This document shows positions 5,761-13,154 of a stretch of 13,246 nt of DNA, piece after piece; within the stretch, counting starts at the first letter, position 1; every line of letters begins with the position of its first letter. This DNA comes from an uncultured Oscillibacter sp. (GTDB taxonomy: Bacteria; Bacillota_A; Clostridia; Oscillospirales; Oscillospiraceae): assembly GCA_948902155.1 (NCBI GenBank), contig CAQVQZ010000041.1:1-13246 (forward strand). The letters are read 5' to 3'. The position numbers were made by a program, and so were the translations under genes. The notes below the pieces were generated by a model. It saw nothing but the letters and a program-made list of their open reading frames with translations. It did not search any database and was not told where the DNA came from.

Positions 5761-6999
5761 TCAGGCCAGCTCCGCCACCGCCACGAATACGTTGGAAATC
5801 TCATACCACGTGGCGAAGTCCACGCTGCCGGTCTGGGGCAGGTGGAAGATTTTTTGAAATTCCGTCACCGCCGCCTGGGTGGCGGAGCCGTAAATCCCGT
5901 CCGCCGGAAGCTTGGGGATGGCGGGGAAGTTCCGGGCGATGCGGTTCAGCTGTTCCTGGACGGTCCGCACCGCCTCTCCCTCGCTGCCGGGGGAGAGGAC
6001 CTCGCCGCCGTAGGAGAGGGGGACGCCCTCCACCTTCTCCGCGCTTTTTAAGTAGATTTCCGAGCCATAGTACTTTTTCAGGATGCTGACCGCGTTCCAG
6101 CCCTGCTCCGCCAGGGACTGGGAGCCCCACTGGCTCAGTCCGCCGCACTGGGTCCGGCGGCCGTCGCAGTACTGGGTGAACAGGGGCTGGGCGATGCCCT
6201 CTTTCGTGACGTAGGTGGTGAAAAGATCGTCCACCACCACCCCGATTTCCTCAAAGATGGTCCGCCCGTGGGAATAGGACTGGTCAAAGGCGGTGGAGCT
6301 GGTAACGGTAAAGTCATAGCCCTTCCCCCGGTACCACTCCGTATAAACCCGGTTCAGGGTGAAGGAGAGAATCGCCAGGACATTGGCCTTGATGGCCTCG
6401 GTCTGCCAGGTGGAGTAGATCTCGCTGCACGCCACGTTTTTGATGTAGTCCTTGAAGCGGACCCAGTGGTTGGGGGTGGAGGCGTCCTCCGGGCGCCCGT
6501 CGTGCACGACCACGAATTCCGGGATTACCGGCTCCGGCAGGACCACCAGTCCCTCCGGTTCCGGCAGGGGCTTGATCTCCTCTTCCGGGGGGCGGGAGGA
6601 GGGCTCCCCCCAGAGGGCGTGGGGCGGGACCAGCACATTGCGCACGTTGAAGCCGCCGCTTGTGGCGCCCGGAAGCGCCGCCCGCTGAATGGACCGCCCC
6701 ATGGGCAGCAGCTCCACTCCCCCGATGTGAAGCGTTTGGAAGCCCTCGGCGGAGACGGTGACGTTATAGACGGCGTAGGGCCTCCGGTCCGAATCTCCCT
6801 CCGCCACGGACCATTCCATGGGCGGGGCGGGCAGCTCGAAAAACGGGGTCTGCCCGGAGGAATCGGTGACGGTTTCCTCCAGGGTTTTCCCGTTGGACGG
6901 GTCCGTGACGCGGACCCTGGCGTTGGAGACGGGCGCGGGGCTTTCGCCCTCCGTGACGAATATCTGCAGATTGCCTTTGTCCAGGTAGTTTGGATTCAT
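5761..6999 (-). CDS. sleC: SleC, spore cortex-lytic enzyme precursor
   Basis: This 412-residue protein has the clostridial SleC layout. The N-terminal beta-rich pre/pro region (about 1-115) starts LDKGNLQIFVTEGESPAPVS. A proline-rich linker (about 128-165) contains PHALWG and VVVHDGRPED. The SpoIID/LytB-like catalytic domain (about 175-318) has DYIKNVACSEIYSTW with Glu193 as expected catalytic acid, plus a Cys278/Cys285 pair and LSQWG. A peptidoglycan-binding domain (about 335-405) ends NLPQTG-like and DFATWYEIS. Blocks match remembered C. difficile and C. perfringens SleC. In those species pro-SleC is cut by CspB during germination, then degrades cortex as a lytic transglycosylase. GGAGGAG lies 8 bases before the ATG. 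The HGVGMSQ-type motif of SpoIID reads QCGGLSQ, a form also typical of SleC as I recall it. Confidence 0.95.
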   Translation of the reverse strand: MNPNYLDKGNLQIFVTEGESPAPVSNARVRVTDPSNGKTLEETVTDSSGQTPFFELPAPPMEWSVAEGDSDRRPYAVYNVTVSAEGFQTLHIGGVELLPMGRSIQRAALPGATSGGFNVRNVLVPPHALWGEPSSRPPEEEIKPLPEPEGLVVLPEPVIPEFVVVHDGRPEDASTPNHWVRFKDYIKNVACSEIYSTWQTEAIKANVLAILSFTLNRVYTEWYRGKGYDFTVTSSTAFDQSYSHGRTIFEEIGVVVDDLFTTYVTKEGIAQPLFTQYCDGRRTQCGGLSQWGSQSLAEQGWNAVSILKKYYGSEIYLKSAEKVEGVPLSYGGEVLSPGSEGEAVRTVQEQLNRIARNFPAIPKLPADGIYGSATQAAVTEFQKIFHLPQTGSVDFATWYEISNVFVAVAELA

Positions 7000-7025
7000 A
7001 AGGACGCTCCTCCTTTCCGTATACT
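6996..7025 (+). promoter_or_regulatory. possible sporulation sigma-E-like promoter for the csp genes (tentative)
   Basis: TCATAAG (6996-7002), a 15-base spacer and CGTATACT (7018-7025) fit the sigma-E consensus at 6 of 7 and 6 of 8 positions. On the opposite strand CATAGGATA (7033-7025) fits the sigma-K -10 pattern CATANNNTA upstream of sleC, but I see no matching -35. The 86-base divergent gap must hold promoters for both directions; these are only the best candidates. Confidence 0.35.
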
Positions 7026-7085
7026 ATCCTATGCGGGGGGAGGCGCCGGGGAACCCGCCCGCGAACACCGGCACAGGAGGGCTGT

Positions 7086-8642
7086 ATGGAATACATTATC
7101 AAGTATACGGGAGACATCCTCTCTCTGGGTTACCCCACGGAGCTGCTGGACGCCCAGTTTGCCATCATGGAGCTGGAGAATCAAAATCCGGAGCGCCTGC
7201 TGGAACACCGGCAGGTGACCTGCTACGAGCCCGCCCGCCGCCTCAGCGGCCTGATGGACCGGAGCCTGGAGGCGGCCTGCATCCTGCCGGTCCAGCGGGA
7301 GAGCGGGCTGGGGCTGACGGGGCGGGGGGTTTTGATCGGCTTTGTGGATTCCGGCCTGGACCTGACCCACCCGGAATTCCTGGGGGAGGACGGGACCAGC
7401 CGCATCATGGCCCTTTGGGATATGACGGGGCAGGGGACGCCCCCCAGGGGCTTCCTCCACGGCGCGGTCTACACAAGGGAGGAGATCGCCGCGGGGCTTG
7501 CCCCGTCCTCGGACCAGGCCGGGCACGGCACCGCCGTCGCCGCCGTCGCCGCCGGGCGGAGCGGCGCGGCCCCGGAGGCGTCCATCGCCGCGGTGAAGCT
7601 GGCCAGCGCCCGGACCACGGATATCATGCGGGCGGTCAAGTTCCTGCTGGATCAGGCGGAGGAGCGGGGGATGCCCTGTGTGATCAACCTGAGCTACGGC
7701 ACCAACTGCGGGTCCCACCAGGGGCAGACGCTGTTCGAAACCTATATCGACCAGTCCGCCCAGCGGGGCCGGAGCGTGGTGGTCTGCGCCGCCGGGAACG
7801 AGGGCTCCGGGGCCCACCACTTCCGGGGGCGGCTGGAGGAAGGCGGCGTCACCGAGGCGGAGTTCACCGTTTCCACCCGGAGGGAACAGGTGTATCTCTC
7901 CCTCTGGAAGAACTTTGCCGACGAGGCGGCCTTTGAGCTGGTCCTGCCGGGGGGGCAGTCCACCGGGCCGCTGACGGAGGGGGCCCGCTTTCTCCGCTTC
8001 GGCTCCATCCGGGTGACGATGTTTTACGGCGTGCCCACCCATTACAGCGCGTCCCAGGAGGCGCTGTTCCTTCTGGACGCCCCCGCCGGGGAGCTGGACG
8101 GCCTGTGGAAGCTGCGCTGCTTCGGAAAGCGGGTGGCGGACGGGCGCTTTGACGTATGGCTGCCCACCGTCGAGGAGGTCAGCGACCGCACCGCCTTCCT
8201 CCAGCCGGAGCCGGATCTGACGATCACCCTTCCCGCCACGGCCCTCTACCCGATTTCCGTGGGGGGCTTCCGCCCGGAGACGGAGACGGTCAGCCCCTTC
8301 TCGGGCCGGGGGGACCAGGACTGCGCCGGGCGGGTGCTGCTGGACCTGACGGCGCCCGCGGAGTCCGTCCGCTCCGCCAAGCCGGGGGGCGGCTATGATG
8401 CGTTCACCGGCACCAGCATGGCCGCGCCCTTTGTCTCCGGCGCGGCGGCGCTGATGATGGAGTGGGGGATCGTCCAGGGGAACGACCTGTTTCTCTACGG
8501 GCAGCGGGTGAAGGCGTTCCTCTGCAAGGGGGCCTTGCGAAGCCCCTTTCTGGCGTATCCCAATCCCCTGTGGGGGTACGGGCGGCTGAACCTCTGCGGG
8601 ACGATGAACGCGCTGGTCAGCCATTTGGAAAGGGGGCTTTGA
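7086..8642 (+). CDS. CspB-like germination-specific subtilisin-type serine protease
   Basis: This 518-residue S8 peptidase has an N-terminal prodomain-like region (about 1-75). The catalytic residues are all visible: Asp88 in GFVDSGLDLTHPEF, His147 in AGHGTAVA, oxyanion Asn238 in AAGNEGSG, and Ser444 in TGTSMAAPFVSGAAAL. Between them lies the long insert of about 150 residues (about 250-400) characteristic of Csp proteases, which forms a jelly-roll domain in C. perfringens CspB. AGGAGG lies 5 bases before the ATG. It is divergent from sleC and 2 bases from a second csp gene. From the family, it is expected to be packaged in spores and to cleave pro-SleC. Intact catalytic residues make this the better CspB candidate of the two. 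No signal peptide is seen, as usual for Csp proteins. Confidence 0.92.
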   Translation: MEYIIKYTGDILSLGYPTELLDAQFAIMELENQNPERLLEHRQVTCYEPARRLSGLMDRSLEAACILPVQRESGLGLTGRGVLIGFVDSGLDLTHPEFLGEDGTSRIMALWDMTGQGTPPRGFLHGAVYTREEIAAGLAPSSDQAGHGTAVAAVAAGRSGAAPEASIAAVKLASARTTDIMRAVKFLLDQAEERGMPCVINLSYGTNCGSHQGQTLFETYIDQSAQRGRSVVVCAAGNEGSGAHHFRGRLEEGGVTEAEFTVSTRREQVYLSLWKNFADEAAFELVLPGGQSTGPLTEGARFLRFGSIRVTMFYGVPTHYSASQEALFLLDAPAGELDGLWKLRCFGKRVADGRFDVWLPTVEEVSDRTAFLQPEPDLTITLPATALYPISVGGFRPETETVSPFSGRGDQDCAGRVLLDLTAPAESVRSAKPGGGYDAFTGTSMAAPFVSGAAALMMEWGIVQGNDLFLYGQRVKAFLCKGALRSPFLAYPNPLWGYGRLNLCGTMNALVSHLERGL

Positions 8643-8644
8643 AC

Positions 8645-10357
8645 ATGCAGCTTTCGCCGGAGACGCTGGAATTCATCCATGCGCCGGATACGGTGGACTT
8701 CGTCACCCGGGCCACCGACGCTTTTTTCGACTACGCCCGGACCTCTCCGGACGTGGTGGTGGGGCAGACGCTGTCCGGGCGCTACGTCCTGGGCTATGTG
8801 AAGGCGGAAAATTTTCACAAGCTGGAGGAGGCCCTGGGCGCGGCGTTCGTCAGCTCCGTTCCCGTGATCCTGGGCCTGCTGGACCGCCCCGCCCTGGAGG
8901 CGTCGGGCGTGTCCCAGGTTCACGGCCAGCCCTACCTGAACCTGAAGGGCCGGGGCGTGCTGGTGGGGCTGATCGACACCGGCATCGACTACACCCAGCC
9001 GGTTTTCCGCTATGCGGACGGAACCAGCAAGATTCGCTACATCTACGACCAGACCGCGGAGGGGGAACCGCCCTCCGGCTTCCTTCTGGGGCGGGAGTAC
9101 AGCAAGGCGGACATCGACGCGGCCCTGGCCGCCCAGGACCCCTATGCGCTGGTGCCCCAGCGGGACGAGGACGGCCACGGCACCTTCATGGCCTCCGTGG
9201 CCGCTGGGCGGCAGACCGAGGACTTCACCGGCGCCGCCCCGGACGCGGAGATCATCGCCGTGAAGCTGAAAAAGGCCCGGCCCTTCTACCGGGAGAAGTA
9301 CTGCGTCCCGGCGGACCAGGAGAATGCCTATGAGTCCAGCGCCGTGATGCTGGGGGTGGAGTACATCCTCCGCAAGGCCAGGGAGCTGGGCCGCCCCGCG
9401 GCCATCTGCATCGGCCTGGGCACCAACGCCGGGAGCCACGACGGCCACAGTGTCTTTGAGGAGTACCTGGGAGGCGTTTCCATCCAAAAGGGCGTCTGCC
9501 TCTGCGCCGCGGCGGGCAACGAGGCGGAGGCCCGGCACCACGCCGGCGGCATCCTTCAGCCCGGGGAGAAGCCGGGAAAGGTGGACCTGAAGGTGGGGGA
9601 AAACGCCGGAGACGTCTATATTGCCGTTTGGAATACGGTGGCGGACCGCATCTCGCTGTCGGTCCGGTCTCCCTCCGGGGAGCTGGTGGGCCGGGTGCCG
9701 GCCCGGCCGGGGGCCGCCCCCGCCGCCGACGTGAAGCTGGTGCTGGAGGCAGCCAGGGTGCAGATTGAGTATCACTTTCCGGTGGAGGGCAGCGGGGGGC
9801 AGCTGTCCATCATCCGGATCCTGGGGGCGACCCCCGGCGTGTGGACCATTCAGCTCCACGGAGACATTCTTCTGAACGGCAGCTACCAGGTCTGGCTTCC
9901 CATGACGGGCTTTGTGGCCCCCTCGGTGGAGTTCCTGGCGGCCACGCCGGACTACACCGTCACCAGCCCCGCTTCCGCCGTGGGGGTGATCTGCTGCGGG
10001 GCCTATGACAGCGCCGGGAAGAGTCTGTATGCCAAGAGCTCCCGGGGGCCGGCCTGGGACGGGCGGATTCTGCCGGATCTGGTGGCCCCCGGCGTGGGGG
10101 TGGGGGGAATCTATCCCCACGGCCCCGGGCTTATGAGCGGCACCAGCGCGGCGGCCGCGGTGCTGGCGGGAATCTGCGCGCTGCTGCTCCAATGGGGCGT
10201 CCGGGAGGGGAACGACCCGGCCATGGGGACCTATCAGATCCGGGCGTATCTCATCCGGGGCTGCCTCCGGCGGACGGATATGTCCTATCCCAATAACCAG
10301 TGGGGCTATGGGTCCGTGCAGCTGATGCAGACCTTCCACCTGATGCGGGAGCTGTGA
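8645..10357 (+). CDS. second Csp-type subtilisin-like serine protease
   Basis: This 570-residue paralogue of the upstream protease has a longer N-terminal region (about 1-100), with DVVVGQTLSGRYVLGYV resembling the Csp prodomain. Catalytic residues are intact: Asp111 (LIDTGIDYTQPVF), His178 (DEDGHGTFMASVA), Asn292 (AAAGNEAEA) and Ser501. The serine motif is SGTSAAAAVLAG instead of the usual GTSMAAP. The Csp insert between His and Ser is present (about 305-440). I chose ATG 8645, 2 bases after the previous stop and with AAAGGGGG just upstream; the frame stays open further left only inside the preceding gene. In C. difficile CspA and CspC are pseudoproteases that sense germinants, while in C. 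perfringens all Csps keep their triads; this one resembles the latter. It probably acts with SleC in germination. Confidence 0.9.
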   Translation: MQLSPETLEFIHAPDTVDFVTRATDAFFDYARTSPDVVVGQTLSGRYVLGYVKAENFHKLEEALGAAFVSSVPVILGLLDRPALEASGVSQVHGQPYLNLKGRGVLVGLIDTGIDYTQPVFRYADGTSKIRYIYDQTAEGEPPSGFLLGREYSKADIDAALAAQDPYALVPQRDEDGHGTFMASVAAGRQTEDFTGAAPDAEIIAVKLKKARPFYREKYCVPADQENAYESSAVMLGVEYILRKARELGRPAAICIGLGTNAGSHDGHSVFEEYLGGVSIQKGVCLCAAAGNEAEARHHAGGILQPGEKPGKVDLKVGENAGDVYIAVWNTVADRISLSVRSPSGELVGRVPARPGAAPAADVKLVLEAARVQIEYHFPVEGSGGQLSIIRILGATPGVWTIQLHGDILLNGSYQVWLPMTGFVAPSVEFLAATPDYTVTSPASAVGVICCGAYDSAGKSLYAKSSRGPAWDGRILPDLVAPGVGVGGIYPHGPGLMSGTSAAAAVLAGICALLLQWGVREGNDPAMGTYQIRAYLIRGCLRRTDMSYPNNQWGYGSVQLMQTFHLMREL

Positions 10358-10360
10358 AAA

Positions 10361-10463
10361 AGGGGCTCCGGGACCTTTGGACGGGCGCTCCGGCCGGGGC
10401 GCGGGCGCCCCCCCATCCGTCCCGGCGCCGTTCCCCGCCGGAGACGCGTTTTTTGCCGGCGGG
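10361..10463. other. GC-rich hairpins after the csp genes (possible terminator)
   Basis: GGACGG (10379-10384) pairs with CCGTCC (10417-10422) around an inner GGGCGC/GCGCCC. A second stem CCCGCCGG/CCGGCGGG (10434-10441 with 10456-10463) carries a T run in its loop. A shorter CCGGCG/CGCCGG stem precedes six T by about 8 bases. Termination of the csp transcript here is plausible, but no hairpin has a clean adjacent T tract. Confidence 0.4.
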
Positions 10464-10475
10464 CGGTTCCCGATA

Positions 10476-10503
10476 TTGAATTTGCGCCTCCGGGTGGTAT
10501 ACT
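10476..10503 (+). promoter_or_regulatory. sigma-A-type promoter of the PHP gene
   Basis: TTGAAT (10476-10481), a 16-base spacer and TATACT (10498-10503) lie 76 bases before the GTG start of the PHP gene. The -10 matches consensus at 5 of 6 positions. This suggests housekeeping expression, separate from the sporulation genes upstream. Confidence 0.6.
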
Positions 10504-10579
10504 GTAGGGTAGCACGGATTCCGGCCTTGCCGCCCGGCGGGGCGCGCGGACGGGACCGGATGGAGAGGAGACTGAACCT

Positions 10580-11494
10580 GTGATTGCGGATCTTCACACC
10601 CACAGCGCGGCCTCCGACGGGCAGTATGCGCCTGCGGAGCTGGTGCGCCTGGCCAGGGAGCGGGGCATTGAGGTGCTGGCGCTGACGGACCACGACACCC
10701 TGGACGGCCTGGAGGAAGCCCTCCGGGCCGGGGAGGCGCTGGGGGTCCGGGTCCTTCCGGGGATCGAACTGGGAGCGGCGGAATACGACCACCTCCATAT
10801 TCTGGGCTACGGCTTTGCCCCCGCCGCCCTGGCTCCGCTGTGCCGGAAGCTGAAGGACGGACGGGACCGGCGGGCCCAGCGCATGATTGACTTCCTCCGG
10901 CAGAAGGGCCTGGAGCTGACGCTGGAGGAGGTGGAGGAAACGGCCGGAGGAACCCCGATCGCCCGGCCCCACGTCGCCCAGGTCCTGGTTCGCCGGGGAT
11001 ACGCGGACAGCGTTCCGGACGCGTTCCGGCGGTATCTGGACACCGGGGAGTTCCGGCGGGAGGTCCGGCGCTTCAAGGCGGACGCCCGGACCTGCTTGGA
11101 AGCCGTCAAGGCCGGGGGCGGCAAGACCTCCCTGGCGCATCCCTGCCAGATCGGCCTGGACCCCCGGGCGCTGGAGGAGCTGGTGGGGAGGCTGGCGGCA
11201 TGGGGCCTGGACGCCCTGGAGTGCCGGTATCCCACGCACACGCCGGAGCAGGAGGCCTTTTACCTGCGCCTGGCGGAGACGTACCGGCTCCATGTCACCG
11301 GGGGGAGCGATTTTCACGGCGAACGGGTGAAGCCCGGGGTCCGGCTGGCGGCCTTGCAGATGGATGTGGACCGGCTTCTGGAAACGGATACCGGCTTCCC
11401 CGGCAGCGGACAGGCGGATATTATAGCAATCCTCAAAAATACTGACAGCAGTTCGACGGATACAGGCGGCACATACCTGCGTCTTCCTCCTTGA
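10580..11494 (+). CDS. PHP-domain metal-dependent phosphoesterase (TrpH/YciV-like)
   Basis: This 304-residue protein has the metal-binding PHP motifs in order: DLHTHSAASDG (4-14), LTDHDT (35-40), PGIEL (60-64), RPHVAQVLVRRG with the family His, LAHPCQ and TGGSDFHGE. This is the cytosolic TrpH/YciV branch; E. coli RNase AM and 3',5'-bisphosphate nucleotidases belong there, so a nuclease or nucleotide phosphatase role is likely. The start is GTG 10580, with GAGAGGAG about 10 bases upstream. The last 24 residues (281-304) are encoded by an inserted miniature repeat element whose left end is at 11422. They are low-complexity (TDSSSTDTGGTY) and replace the natural C-terminus. All metal ligands lie before the insertion, so the enzyme is probably still active. 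Confidence 0.92.
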   Translation: MIADLHTHSAASDGQYAPAELVRLARERGIEVLALTDHDTLDGLEEALRAGEALGVRVLPGIELGAAEYDHLHILGYGFAPAALAPLCRKLKDGRDRRAQRMIDFLRQKGLELTLEEVEETAGGTPIARPHVAQVLVRRGYADSVPDAFRRYLDTGEFRREVRRFKADARTCLEAVKAGGGKTSLAHPCQIGLDPRALEELVGRLAAWGLDALECRYPTHTPEQEAFYLRLAETYRLHVTGGSDFHGERVKPGVRLAALQMDVDRLLETDTGFPGSGQADIIAILKNTDSSSTDTGGTYLRLPP

Positions 11495-11582
11495 CGGGCG
11501 CCAGCCCGCCTGCGTCGTCATCCTTGTTTTGTACCGCCTGTATCCGCTTCCTTTGCTTCCATTATTTCTGAGGATTGCTATA
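11422..11582. mobile_element. 161-bp miniature inverted-repeat element with IS630/Correia-like ends
   Basis: The termini TATAGCAATCCTCA (11422-11435) and TGAGGATTGCTATA (11569-11582) are perfect 14-bp inverted repeats. A second perfect inverted pair lies inside (CGGATACAGGCGG 11457-11469 with 11534-11546), so the whole element folds into one long interrupted hairpin. Two 18-bp direct repeats lie at its centre (11476-11493 and 11509-11526, two mismatches). There is no transposase. The ends start with TA, the target duplicated by IS630/Tc1-type transposases, and recall the Neisseria Correia element (TATAGTGGATTAACAAAAA). It overlaps the PHP gene end and carries that gene's stop codon. Confidence 0.78.
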
Positions 11583-11592
11583 GATAGAAGTA

Positions 11593-11625
11593 AAGCCCCG
11601 GGAATCCTACGGATTCCCGGGGCTT
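11593..11625 (-). terminator. perfect 15-bp hairpin, possible terminator for the NagPA-like gene
   Basis: AAGCCCCGGGAATCC pairs perfectly with its complement at 11611-11625 around the loop TAC. On the minus strand it is followed by CTTTACTTCT, a broken T tract; the + side has none. It may alternatively be part of the adjacent repeat, since the core CCCCGGGAATCC recurs at 11789-11800 in another hairpin. Confidence 0.5.
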
Positions 11626-11628
11626 AGG

Positions 11629-11962
11629 CTGTCCCAAAGCGCTGAAATCGAATTTGGCGGGAAGGAAGGGTGTGTGCGGGAAATCCGGGAGGGGTTTCCC
11701 GCGCTATTTCGATCCTTCGCGTTCGGAACCTTGGGAAAGCTCCGAACGCGTAAGCCGCTTGGAAAAACCATGGTTTCGCCAGGCGGATCCCCGGGAATCC
11801 CATGGATTTCCGGGGGCCCGGCTGCTTTGGGGCTGAAATGCCCGGAGGCCGCACAGGCGGCTTCCTGTGCCGGACTGCATCGGAACCGCAAGGGCGCTTT
11901 GCGCCGGACCAAAGGGCCATCGGTTAAAAAAGCATCTGCTTCGTTTCAACTGTGAAGACGAT
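11629..11962. repeat. diverged inverted second copy of the multi-hairpin repeat (copy 2)
   Basis: Read on the minus strand from 11962, this aligns with copy 1 through CACAGTTGAAA-GAAGCA, TTTT-AACCG, GGCGCAAAGCGCC and, further in, GCGGCTTACG. The copy is longer (about 330 against 192 bp) and some hairpins differ. Examples are CGCGTTCGGA paired 11718-11727 with 11741-11750, CCCCGGGAATCC paired 11789-11800 with 11804-11815, and GCACAGG/CCTGTGC near 11860. The outer boundary near 11629 is approximate. The well-matched terminus overlaps the last 17 bases of the NagPA-like gene. No gene is seen in it. Confidence 0.7.
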
Positions 11963-13118
11963 CCTCCTCCAGGCTCCTGACGACCCAGGCGTCCGGCAGA
12001 TAGCGGCCCTGCTCCATGGAGCTGCTGGTCCTTGTAATCATCTCCCCGCGGTAGGTCATAGAGGAGCTGGACCCGCCGTCCATGTTCATCGCGGTCCAGC
12101 ACCCGTACCGCAGCAGGATGTCCGCGCATTCCGAAACGGTGGTCCCCAGGCTGTGGCCCACCCGGCGGCCGTCGATTACCAACAGCAGCGCCGTTTTGTC
12201 CGCCGTCTGCCCGATCACCGTGCGGGGCTGAATCCCCATGCCGAAGGAGCCGTCGATGTGCTTTTCGCCGTTGAGCACAAGAATGGGGTAAAACTGCACG
12301 GCGTCCCGCAGCTCGCCGACCTCCAGACCGTACCCCGCCCTGAAATTGTCCTCCCGGTCGAATCCGGCGATCTGATACCGCCCCTTCAGGGCCCTTCCGG
12401 AGTACTCCCCGTTTGAAAGGACAAATCCCATGGGCTTGCTGCCGTTTCCCCTGCCCTCAGGGTCCTGAAATCCGCTGGCGTTCACGCCGAGGACCGCGCC
12501 GTTGGCCTCGCAGAGCTCCGTCACCGTCTGTCCCCGGGAAGACAGGGCGTTCCGGGCCAGGAAGACCTGCGCACTGTCCTTGACGACCGCCAGCTTGCCC
12601 TGGTATCCGTCCCCGGTTACGGTGCAGATAAACAGCTTGTTCGGCACGTCGATGGCCCATACCGCATCCCCCGCCGTTGTGTACACCCCGCTTAAATGGT
12701 CCGCCTGCAGCGCGGACAGGTCGTTCCACGAGACGGACTGCGGCAGGGTGGCCGGGTCGATCTCGGGAAACAGGGCGGCAAAGCGGCGGCGGGCCCGTTC
12801 CTCCGGCGTTCCGCCCGCCTCTTCCGGATACGCGTCCGGGCCCGCTTTTGCAAGGCCGCTGGCCTCAACCATGTTTTCCGCAAACCGCGCGTCCACGTCC
12901 TGCATCACATCCTGAATTACGGATTCCGGCAGGAAGGCCGTTGCCAGCCATTGGTGCGTCATGGTGCCCATGGCGGTTTCGATGTAGAGGGTTCTCCACT
13001 TCGCAATAAACGGAACGCCGGAAAAAACGAACAGCAGATACAAGGCGGCCCCGCAGGCCAGCACTGCCGCCGCGGCAAAAAGCCATTTGCACCTGGAGGC
13101 AAAACCGGCTTCTTCCAT
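11946..13118 (-). CDS. membrane-anchored NagPA-like phosphodiester glycosidase
   Basis: This 390-residue protein has one N-terminal membrane anchor (about 11-33). A poorly conserved stalk-like region follows (about 40-150), then a C-terminal phosphodiester glycosidase domain (NagPA family). Recognisable motifs are GVNASGF (211-217), KPMGFVLSNGEYSG (228-241), PILVLNGE, QPRTVIGQT (297-305), the LLLVIDGRR strand and the signature MNMDGGSSSSM (344-354). Bacterial members act outside the cell and are thought to remove sugars joined by phosphodiester bonds, for example on wall polymers or exopolysaccharide. GGGAGG precedes the ATG. It follows the upstream partial gene by 36 bases, so the two are probably one operon. 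The last codons and the TGA (RLHS stop) lie inside the end of a repeat element. The natural substrate is unknown. Confidence 0.88.
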   Translation of the reverse strand: MEEAGFASRCKWLFAAAAVLACGAALYLLFVFSGVPFIAKWRTLYIETAMGTMTHQWLATAFLPESVIQDVMQDVDARFAENMVEASGLAKAGPDAYPEEAGGTPEERARRRFAALFPEIDPATLPQSVSWNDLSALQADHLSGVYTTAGDAVWAIDVPNKLFICTVTGDGYQGKLAVVKDSAQVFLARNALSSRGQTVTELCEANGAVLGVNASGFQDPEGRGNGSKPMGFVLSNGEYSGRALKGRYQIAGFDREDNFRAGYGLEVGELRDAVQFYPILVLNGEKHIDGSFGMGIQPRTVIGQTADKTALLLVIDGRRVGHSLGTTVSECADILLRYGCWTAMNMDGGSSSSMTYRGEMITRTSSSMEQGRYLPDAWVVRSLEEDRLHS

Positions 13119-13154
13119 AAAATACCTCCCCAGGGAACCGGGGGAACGAAGGCC

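Noticed and set aside
7029..8624. 531-codon open frame on the minus strand opposite the first csp gene
   Set aside because: It has low-complexity composition with no motifs and is a shadow of the protease, whose catalytic residues are all intact.
8495..11521. 1008-codon open frame on the minus strand opposite both csp genes and the PHP gene
   Set aside because: It lies across three well-supported genes, is Pro/Arg/Gly/His-rich with no recognisable motif, and is explained by high GC depleting stop codons in the complementary frame.
11629..11945. Short open frames of 60-140 codons on both strands in the repeat region
   Set aside because: They run through palindromic repeat sequence, overlap each other on both strands and lack ribosome sites and motifs.
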